From positions 1-6,773 of the forward strand of contig JAEOTJ010000453.1 of NCBI GenBank assembly GCA_016839905.1: 6,773 nucleotides of DNA, read 5' to 3'. The notes beneath the pieces are model-generated. The model ran no database searches and was not told the origin of the DNA. It was given only the letters and a program-made list of their open reading frames with translations. Of this stretch, positions 1 through 4,997 are shown piece after piece. Origin of the DNA: Promethearchaeota archaeon (GTDB lineage Archaea; Asgardarchaeota; Lokiarchaeia; Sigynarchaeales; SOKP01). A program made the translations under genes and the position numbers. Within the stretch, counting starts at the first letter, position 1, and the number at the start of each line of letters is the position of its first letter.

Positions 1-504
1 AAAAAACCAAAAAAGGGAAAACTAAAGACTGAGCCCGATAAAGGAGCACCTTTAACAGAAGAAGAAAAGCAAGAATTAGCGAAAACGGAAAAAGAAGTTG
101 GCGTGGAAGAGCAAAAGATAATCTGTATTGTTCATAAAGGTCCCATTATAGGTGCAATGAGTATCTACATTTGTCCAAATTGTAAATCTTTTTATTGCGG
201 TAAATGTGCTTCGGCTTTAAAAGAAAAAGAAGAAAAATGCTGGTTATGTGGAGAAGAATTACAGATCGGTGGGATTAATCAAGAGAAAGCTATATCTGAA
301 AAGGAAATTGAAAAATCGCCTGAACTCGCAAAAAAGATTAAAGATTTAGAAGAATATTTAAGAGAATTAGAGGAGTATTCCATTAGTCTAGAGGAATCAT
401 ATAACCAAGGAGAAATTTCTCAAGAAGATTTCATAAAATTCTTAAAAGAAACTAGAGAAAAGTATGAGCAAACAGTAAAAAGACTCGAGGAATTAAAAAG
501 ATAG
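1..504 (+). CDS. C-terminal part of a probable membrane protein with cytoplasmic zinc module and SHOCT-like tail (5' end outside window)
   Basis: The frame is open from base 1 to the TAG at 502-504 (167 codons), so the GTG at 103 is probably internal and the gene starts upstream. Counting codons from base 1, residues 1-12 are Lys-rich, like the cytoplasmic side of a membrane span. Residues 42-83 form a zinc module with four ligand pairs: C42/H45, C58/C61, C66/C69 and C80/C83. Eight ligands would fit two zinc ions in a RING- or B-box-like cross-brace; the exact fold is inference. Residues 108-167 are a charged helical hairpin with a turn around QGEISQED, resembling SHOCT-type C-terminal domains. 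This tail is 37/60 identical to the end of the 743-residue protein at 2395-4626, which has a membrane span before it, so a similar receptor-like topology is likely here. The role is unknown; protein-protein contact or signalling inside the cell is a guess. Confidence 0.85.
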   Translation, partial: KKPKKGKLKTEPDKGAPLTEEEKQELAKTEKEVGVEEQKIICIVHKGPIIGAMSIYICPNCKSFYCGKCASALKEKEEKCWLCGEELQIGGINQEKAISEKEIEKSPELAKKIKDLEEYLRELEEYSISLEESYNQGEISQEDFIKFLKETREKYEQTVKRLEELKR

Positions 505-550
505 GTTTTTTAGGTTTATTTATTAAGAAATTTTAATAAATTAAGGCCAT
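491..550 (+). repeat. 60-bp direct repeat, copy 1 (gene end plus 3' flank)
   Basis: This block begins in the last codons of the upstream gene (Glu-Leu-Lys-Arg-stop) and runs 46 bases past the stop. It matches 2138-2197 at 56 of 60 positions without gaps; the differences are at repeat positions 17, 24, 46 and 55. A run of six T at 506-511, just after the stop, could serve as an archaeal oligo-T terminator for this gene. Confidence 0.85.
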
Positions 551-579
551 ATTTAGTTAAAAGAAAAACTCGTATAGGT

Positions 580-823
580 GTGAATTTGATAAATCTTAAA
601 GAGGGTTATAAATCTATAGAGATTCTTGCTCCACCTGAATTATAGAGGGAAATAAATGTTATATAATATTGAAAATCTACTTAAAGAACTGAAATTATCA
701 GATAAAGAAAAATAAACCCTAATAAAGGAATTAAAGGAAGAATTTCCTGAAGATGAAATGCTTTTTGAATTACATCTTTTCCGTGTAATTCAATTTTTAA
801 AAAAGCAAGAACTTGATAAATAA
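580..823 (+). pseudogene. Decayed small protein gene, function unknown
   Basis: Three protein-like stretches follow one another. The first (580-645, from a GTG) ends in the residues EGYKSIEILAPPEL and a TAG at 643-645. The second starts at ATG 656, after a good Shine-Dalgarno site (GAGGG, 645-649), and stops at TAA 713-715. The third continues in the same frame to TAA 821-823 and contains the charged helix KEEFPEDEMLFELHLFR. Each in-frame stop is one base from a sense codon, and the first and second parts differ in frame. The stretches look like one small helical protein of about 80 residues carrying two nonsense changes and a shift. They could instead be two tiny genes, one of them broken. 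I do not recognise the family. No intact start-to-stop version is present. Confidence 0.4.
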
Positions 824-845
824 ATTGTGAAATTCTAATGATTTA

Positions 846-1145
846 GTGGGATTCGTCCTTTTGAGCGAATTAAATCAAACTCACGAAAGGGGTAGGCGCA
901 CTATTTCGGCAGCTTTAGCGACTGGTATAAAAGAAGATGAAAATCAAGAATTAGAAAAAATAGAAAACAAAATTGACATAGAAGAGCAAAAATTATTCTA
1001 TATTGTTCATAAAGTGCCCATTATAGGAGCAATTAACATCTACATTTGTCCGCATTGTAAATTATTTTATTGCGGTAAATGTGCGGCGGTTTTAAAAGAA
1101 AAAAGGGAAAAATGTTGGTCATATGAAAAAGATATTAATCTCTAA
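846..1145 (+). pseudogene. Truncated, degenerate paralogue of the zinc-module protein
   Basis: Positions 945-1124 align without gaps to 70-249 of the first gene, with 40 of 60 residues identical, so this is a tandem paralogue. Two of the eight predicted zinc ligands are lost: the first Cys of the CxxH pair is Tyr, and the last pair reads CWSY instead of CWLC. CPHC and CGKC are kept. The frame ends 21 bases past the homologous part, and the helical-hairpin tail is absent. The start is a GTG with no Shine-Dalgarno site. Residues such as ISAALATGI just before the homologous part resemble the end of a membrane span, with the rest of the span and any ectodomain missing. It is most likely a dead fragment; a short expressed protein cannot be excluded. 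Confidence 0.7.
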
Positions 1146-1177
1146 GTATTTCTATATATTTTAATTTTACTTGAAAA

Positions 1178-1606
1178 TTAATCAATTATCATCGTTTTTG
1201 GTAAAATCCAGATAGGAGGGTCTTTTTTTAAACCTAATTTTTTCAATTTTAATAATTTGGTATGATAATTATCAAAAAATTCCTCCCCGAATAAACATAT
1301 TCCTTCATCAAGACCATCCAATATAGATACAACACCCTTAAAAAACATAGTTTCAAATTCTTCTGGGGTATAGCAGAAAACATCAATTGATTGATTACTC
1401 TCAAATTTTTTGTAAATATTGATACCACGATTTATGAATTTCTCTTTAAAGTTTCCAATCACAATTAGATCAATATCACTATAAGGTAAGAAATCACCAC
1501 GCGCTTGAGAGCCAAATAAAATAGCACATCTAATACCAAAATTGTTTTTAATTTCGTTAATAAAATCTTTTAATTTTTGTATTAACATTTTATTCTTCCG
1601 CTTCAT
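1178..1606 (-). CDS. MNT-type minimal nucleotidyltransferase (antitoxin of HEPN-MNT pair)
   Basis: This is a 142-residue Pol-beta-type nucleotidyltransferase. Counted from the ATG at 1606, the signature is LFGSQARGD followed by SDIDL: G32-S33, then D44 and D46 (GSx10DxD), with D75 in SIDVF as the likely third metal-binding carboxylate, so the active site looks intact. Known MntA-type proteins transfer AMP from ATP onto a partner HEPN protein and so neutralise it; that activity here is inferred from family and context. A TTG at 1615 lies only one base from the GGAG at 1617-1620, whereas the ATG at 1606 lies ten bases from it, so I choose the ATG. The gene follows the HEPN gene by 45 bases on the same strand, so the two are probably co-transcribed. 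It converges on the zinc-module fossil. The last 35 or so residues are basic and Leu/Lys-rich, beyond the catalytic core. Confidence 0.88.
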   Translation of the reverse strand: MKRKNKMLIQKLKDFINEIKNNFGIRCAILFGSQARGDFLPYSDIDLIVIGNFKEKFINRGINIYKKFESNQSIDVFCYTPEEFETMFFKGVVSILDGLDEGICLFGEEFFDNYHTKLLKLKKLGLKKDPPIWILPKTMIID

Positions 1607-1616
1607 TTGTATCAAT

Positions 1617-1620
1617 CTCC
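1617..1620 (-). promoter_or_regulatory. Shine-Dalgarno site deciding the MNT start
   Basis: On the minus strand this reads GGAG. It lies ten bases before the ATG at 1606-1604 but only one base before the alternative TTG at 1615-1613, which argues for the ATG. Confidence 0.6.
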
Positions 1621-1651
1621 TTCTTCTTCAGAGTTTAGTCCACTTTATTCT

Positions 1652-2050
1652 TTAAATAGATTTAATTTCTTTTTTTACAAAATTTATTATATTTTTAGCT
1701 CGTTTTATTGATAATTCTGCTTCTTCTTCTGTATATGCTTCATGTGGTGAAATTCCAGGTAGAGAATCTGGATAACGAGTAGGAATGTAATGTTTATCTA
1801 AATGGAGGGCATCATTAATAATTTTGCTTATGTCTTGATTTGTTATTTCTTGGTATTTAAGCAATAATTTACTTATTGAATACCCCCACCCATTCAAATT
1901 TCTACAATATAACATAGCTTTTGTTGCTTTTTCTGACGCTTGCTGAGCTTGGAATACAGCAGTATTATATCTTTTATTATTGAATAGAATTTCGGCATTC
2001 TCTAAATCCCAATTAGCCTCCTCTAGCCAGAGCTTCGATTCTTCCTTCAT
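1652..2050 (-). CDS. HEPN-domain protein (toxin partner of MNT)
   Basis: This 132-residue all-helical protein matches the HEPN family in order and length: W8 with A12 and D15-L16, then RYNTAVFQAQQASEKATKA (residues 27-45), the GWG motif (54-56), and LDKHYIPTRYPD (84-95) followed by YTEEEAE and a C-terminal helix. HEPN proteins paired with MNT enzymes are usually ribonuclease-type toxins. No clear Rx4-6H catalytic motif is visible. The position after GWG that is commonly His in relatives (GWGHS) is Tyr57 here, with codon TAT, one base from CAT. Activity may therefore be altered or lost; this is inference. It is the first gene of the operon. The start ATG at 2050-2048 has no obvious Shine-Dalgarno site, which would fit a leaderless or short-leader transcript from the AT-rich region upstream. 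Confidence 0.88.
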   Translation of the reverse strand: MKEESKLWLEEANWDLENAEILFNNKRYNTAVFQAQQASEKATKAMLYCRNLNGWGYSISKLLLKYQEITNQDISKIINDALHLDKHYIPTRYPDSLPGISPHEAYTEEEAELSIKRAKNIINFVKKEIKSI

Positions 2051-2094
2051 TATTCAATAATTATCCAGTTTTTTATAGAATTTAGAACTTCAAT

Positions 2095-2112
2095 ATTATA
2101 TAATTATATAAT
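2095..2112 (-). promoter_or_regulatory. 18-bp perfect palindrome with TATA-like core upstream of the HEPN-MNT operon
   Basis: The sequence ATTATATAATTATATAAT is its own reverse complement. It lies about 45 bases upstream of the HEPN start and contains TATA-box-like units, so it may be the operon promoter. Its symmetry could also let a dimeric repressor bind it. In such AT-rich DNA a palindrome of this composition may arise by chance. Confidence 0.4.
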
Positions 2113-2137
2113 TATCAAAAATATATTTTTATCCCTT

Positions 2138-2197
2138 AATTAAAAAGATAGGTCTTTTAGATTTATTTATTAAGAAATTTTAGTAAATTAAAGCCAT
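2138..2197 (+). repeat. 60-bp direct repeat, copy 2 (orphan gene end)
   Basis: It matches 491-550 at 56 of 60 positions. It includes the equivalent of the last codons and TAG stop of the first gene (stop at 2149-2151), but no reading frame leads into it; the sequence to its left is the upstream region of the HEPN-MNT operon. It reads as the orphaned 3' end of the truncated paralogue at 846-1145. Confidence 0.8.
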
Positions 2198-2220
2198 TTT
2201 TCATACTTTATTTTTTCAAG

Positions 2221-2257
2221 GATGGAAATAATTATATATCATTTCTTCATATTATTA
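2221..2257 (+). promoter_or_regulatory. Conserved promoter-like block upstream of the 743-residue protein gene
   Basis: The block matches 4810-4846 at 31 of 37 positions and holds the shared core GATGGA, then TTATATAT at 2232-2239 as a candidate TATA box, then CATATTATTA. If it is the promoter, transcription would start near 2260 and leave a leader of about 130 bases, which is long for archaea. It could instead be an upstream regulatory element with a closer promoter nearby, for example the A/T-rich stretch around 2341-2353. Confidence 0.5.
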
Positions 2258-2394
2258 TTCAATATAATAACTCCAAAAGATATTGGATTTTGATTGATAT
2301 TAATGAATTAAAGTTTAGAAAATAATCATTTTTTACATAAATTTAAAAAAAAACATTTATTTGATAAAAAAAAAGATTAGGGGTAAATTGAACA

Positions 2395-4626
2395 ATGACA
2401 ATGAGGAAAAAATTTAAATATTTCTTAACGATAAGTATTCTCATCATGATATTAGCTTGTAGTGTTCCAAATAAAAAAGTAAAGAAAGATCGTACTAATT
2501 ATAATACTAATTATAAAAGCTATCAACTTGAACATTCTACTGGTCAAAAAACACTATCTTATTACATTGATTCCTCAGCCTCTTTAATCACTAGATTAAG
2601 TGATGACGATAACGATTATAAAGCTGCAGTAAATTTTGATTTAAATTCCGAAGGAGTTGATTGCATTATAACTGGTTTTAGTTATAGATATTTATTAAAT
2701 TATGTAGAGAATGGTCAAATGGATATTGTCGTTTCACCTGATTACATGGTTGATGGTACTGATCCCCGATCAACAACAGTTGTTTATCACACGTCAGTTC
2801 CTATCCAAATGCTATTCCCCGCGTGGAGGGATTTTTATCTTTGGGATGATGTTCATTCTAATCGTCATTATGTGATAGATAGGGATATTTCTCTAGAATT
2901 AAAATCCACCACTTCTGTAGGTATCGATCTTCATCGTGAAGAGTATGGTGGTTTTGGTAATGGTCATTCTTATTATACAACTTATCCCTCAACTTCTTGG
3001 TCGAATTATAATGATAATGAATTTTTGATTGATCTCCACTACGAACGAGTTGAGACTTTAAGTGTACCAGATGAGGTAACGGGAATTTTAGTTTCTAATT
3101 CTGATATGATAGATGCATATAAAATTTATTTAGAAGCAGGAAAAGAGTATAAATTTGATTTAGCAAAAGCAACAGGGACAAATTTTAGAATGAGATTGGT
3201 AGAATACAAAAGTGTAACAGACACTACATTAGTTGCCTATGCAGGATCTGGAACTCCATTAATAATTACTTATACACCAGCTACCACTAAAGACTATATA
3301 TTAATTGTAGAGTCAGAGAGTCCATCAGATGGAGGATCATATAGTTTATTGGTTACAGATATTACAGACCCCCCTCCTGAGGAGGAAGAATTTAAGCTTA
3401 CATACCCCAATATAAATGATGTATTCGAAAATGCCCCATCTTTTGATATAGAAATAAATGATATTAGTATAGATACTATTTGGTATACTATAGATGGGGG
3501 TGTGACGAATATTACATGCGGTACCTCTGGAACGATTGATTCGGGAGAGTGGAGTAGCTTATCAGATGGTTTTGTTACACTTACTTTCTATGGAAATGAC
3601 ACATCAGGTATAATACTCTCTGATAGCATATCCATAATAAAGGATACAACTAACCCAATAATTAATATTACTTCGCCTACAGATAATAAACTGTTTGGTG
3701 AAACTGCTCCTTCCTTCAGGATTGATATAACAGAGAAAAATCAGAATACAACGTGGTATACATTTAATGGAAGTGCTGTTAAATACATCATCACATCAAA
3801 TGGTACGATTGACTCGGATGCATGGGATGATAGTCCAGATGGTCTTATTAACCTTACATTCTACATAAACGATACTCTAGGAAAAAGCGGTTCTGATAGC
3901 ATATTAATTATAAAAGACACCATTGATCCAATAATAACAATTAATAATCTTTTAACTAACCAAGAATTTGAAGGACCTCCTACTTTTTCACTCACCATAG
4001 ATGAAGATAATTTAGATTCTATTTGGTATACGGTTGATGGGGGTATAACAAACTATACATGTTCTGCTTCTGATACAATTAATTTAAATGCATGGGAAGC
4101 CCTTTCAGAGGGTAAAATAACGATCACATTCTATATCAAAGATACAGCAAATAATGTTAATTCAACAAGCATCCAAATCTATAAAGTATCAACCTCAATT
4201 AAAAAGAACGGGGAACCGGACAATTTCATTATAATCATATTAGTGATAATAATTATTATTGGAGCGGTATCCATAGGAGGGGCGCTTGCAGTAAAAAAGA
4301 ACAAGATAAGTAAGCAGGCTACAATTAAAAAGAAAAAAGGGACTATACAAGATAAATTCTTAAAATGGAATGTTTCAACTTTAAGCAAAGAAGATAATGT
4401 CCATTCAAAAACCAATCTTATGGATCCCATTAATAAACCCCCTGAAGTCCAAAAATACATTAAAGAATTAGAAGATTATTTAAAACAATTAGAGAAATAT
4501 TTTATTAATCTTGAGGAATCATATAAACAGGGAGGAATTACTCAAGAATATTACATTAAATTAATGAAAGAAACTAGAGAAAAATATGAAGAAACGACAA
4601 AAAGACTTAAGGATTTAAGAAGCTAA
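2395..4626 (+). CDS. Receptor-like surface protein: signal peptide, PPC-like and three Ig-like domains, membrane span, SHOCT-like tail
   Basis: This complete 743-residue protein is probably anchored in the membrane with a large outside part. Residues 1-22 are a signal peptide; ILAC (19-22) could be a lipobox. Residues 23-223 are a beta-rich domain I do not recognise. Residues 224-325 resemble a PPC (pre-peptidase C-terminal) beta-sandwich, followed by a PPPEEEE linker. Residues 333-421, 422-512 and about 513-600 are three Ig-like repeats sharing WYT, GT/DTI, W, TFY and KDT motifs, with many N-x-S/T sequons. Residues 611-633 form one membrane span followed by many Lys, so the last 110 residues lie in the cytoplasm. 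Residues 684-743 form a coiled helical hairpin 62% identical to the end of the gene at 1-504. The ATG at 2395 has AGGGG at 2379-2383, eleven bases upstream; a second ATG at 2401 is less well placed. Adhesion or sensing is a plausible role, not shown by the sequence. Confidence 0.92.
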   Translation: MTMRKKFKYFLTISILIMILACSVPNKKVKKDRTNYNTNYKSYQLEHSTGQKTLSYYIDSSASLITRLSDDDNDYKAAVNFDLNSEGVDCIITGFSYRYLLNYVENGQMDIVVSPDYMVDGTDPRSTTVVYHTSVPIQMLFPAWRDFYLWDDVHSNRHYVIDRDISLELKSTTSVGIDLHREEYGGFGNGHSYYTTYPSTSWSNYNDNEFLIDLHYERVETLSVPDEVTGILVSNSDMIDAYKIYLEAGKEYKFDLAKATGTNFRMRLVEYKSVTDTTLVAYAGSGTPLIITYTPATTKDYILIVESESPSDGGSYSLLVTDITDPPPEEEEFKLTYPNINDVFENAPSFDIEINDISIDTIWYTIDGGVTNITCGTSGTIDSGEWSSLSDGFVTLTFYGNDTSGIILSDSISIIKDTTNPIINITSPTDNKLFGETAPSFRIDITEKNQNTTWYTFNGSAVKYIITSNGTIDSDAWDDSPDGLINLTFYINDTLGKSGSDSILIIKDTIDPIITINNLLTNQEFEGPPTFSLTIDEDNLDSIWYTVDGGITNYTCSASDTINLNAWEALSEGKITITFYIKDTANNVNSTSIQIYKVSTSIKKNGEPDNFIIIILVIIIIIGAVSIGGALAVKKNKISKQATIKKKKGTIQDKFLKWNVSTLSKEDNVHSKTNLMDPINKPPEVQKYIKELEDYLKQLEKYFINLEESYKQGGITQEYYIKLMKETREKYEETTKRLKDLRS
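3391..4194 (+). repeat. Three tandem Ig-like domain repeats (about 88-91 residues each)
   Basis: Units are 3391-3657, 3658-3930 and 3931-4194. Each carries a P-x-F strand near its start, then WYT with an adjoining DGG or NGS turn, a TI turn, a Trp, a TFY strand, and (units 1 and 2) a closing KDT..P. The units are clearly diverged, so this is an old duplication. The same domain type occurs once in the downstream surface protein at 6066-6341. Confidence 0.85.
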
Positions 4627-4633
4627 TTGTCTT

Positions 4634-4669
4634 GACCAAGGATTAGTATCTCAAGATCAATATCTTCAA
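4634..4669 (+). pseudogene. Fossil of a second helical-hairpin motif just past the stop
   Basis: In a frame shifted relative to the preceding gene, these twelve codons read DQGLVSQDQYLQ before a TAA at 4670-4672. This matches the hairpin turn NQGEISQEDFIK of the first gene, and KQGGITQEYYIK of the 743-residue protein whose gene ends only eight bases earlier. The next residues (INILKKK) are also tail-like, up to a run of 12 A. It is likely a leftover of a longer or duplicated tail; the short length leaves room for chance. Confidence 0.35.
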
Positions 4670-4772
4670 TAAATAAATATATTAAAAAAAAAAAATTGCG
4701 CCAAATGATATAAAATTTTAAAGGATCGAGGAAAGAAATGCTTTTATTACTGGAGGGAGTTAGAGATTTTAA

Positions 4773-4804
4773 TTTTTTTAAATGCTCAACTCATCAATTT
4801 TTTT
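4773..4804 (+). terminator. Possible oligo-T terminator region
   Basis: Two runs of seven T (4773-4779 and 4798-4804) lie about 150 bases after the stop of the 743-residue protein gene and just before the next promoter-like block. Archaeal transcription commonly ends at such T runs. No hairpin is needed or seen. T runs are common in this AT-rich DNA, so support is weak. Confidence 0.3.
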
Positions 4805-4809
4805 ACAAT

Positions 4810-4846
4810 GATGGATATAATTATATATTACATTTGCATATTATTA
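4810..4846 (+). promoter_or_regulatory. Conserved promoter-like block upstream of the second surface protein gene
   Basis: This is the second copy of the block at 2221-2257, with the GATGGA core and TTATATAT (4821-4828) at the same 11-base offset. The gene start lies about 170 bases downstream. A later TATA-like stretch around 4949-4956 is nearer the start and is an alternative promoter. A related TTGGATTTTG string recurs downstream in both leaders (2283 and 4883). Confidence 0.5.
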
Positions 4847-4984
4847 GGTGACCTTAATGAAAAAATTATTATAAAATAAAATTTGGATTTTGGTCATAGG
4901 TTGGTATTTATTTAGTACTCTAATGAGAATTAAAATAGTATGAAAAAGAATATATTAAATTAAGAAAATTTTCAAAAATAAATA

Positions 4985-4988
4985 GGAG
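4985..4988 (+). promoter_or_regulatory. Shine-Dalgarno site for the second surface protein
   Basis: GGAG lies nine bases before the ATG at 4998, good archaeal spacing, and supports this start for the long open frame. Confidence 0.65.
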
Positions 4989-4997
4989 TTAAGAAAA

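Larger units (their letters stand above)
1125..2137. other. Inferred inserted or replacement segment carrying the HEPN-MNT operon
   Basis: Left of this segment the sequence matches the first gene up to its position 249; right of it, at 2138, the match resumes at position 491 of that gene and runs through the stop codon into the 3' flank. The interval holds the two-gene operon and its upstream palindrome, in place of the roughly 240 bases that encode the linker and tail in the intact copy. I see no clear terminal inverted repeats, target duplication or transposase, so the mechanism is unknown. The boundaries are approximate on the left (about 1125-1145) and sharp on the right. Confidence 0.5.

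Noticed and set aside
103..504. A stand-alone 133-residue protein starting at GTG 103
   Set aside because: The same frame is open back to base 1 with coding-like, Lys-rich sequence that is also conserved in the paralogue upstream of the equivalent point, so GTG 103 is more likely internal.
1607..1615. TTG start at 1615 for the MNT gene
   Set aside because: It lies one base from the GGAG site; the ATG at 1606 has proper spacing.
1125..2137. A classical transposon or insertion sequence around the HEPN-MNT operon
   Set aside because: No transposase or integrase frame, terminal inverted repeats or target duplication can be seen; only the broken-paralogue context suggests insertion.
4179..4460. 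Minus-strand frame of 93 codons
   Set aside because: It lies antisense to the membrane span and tail of the 743-residue protein; its hydrophobicity mirrors the AT-rich span on the other strand.
4738..4851. Short plus-strand frame from ATG 4738 (37 codons)
   Set aside because: It runs through T-rich DNA and the conserved promoter-like block, and its composition (many Phe, Leu, His) looks non-coding.
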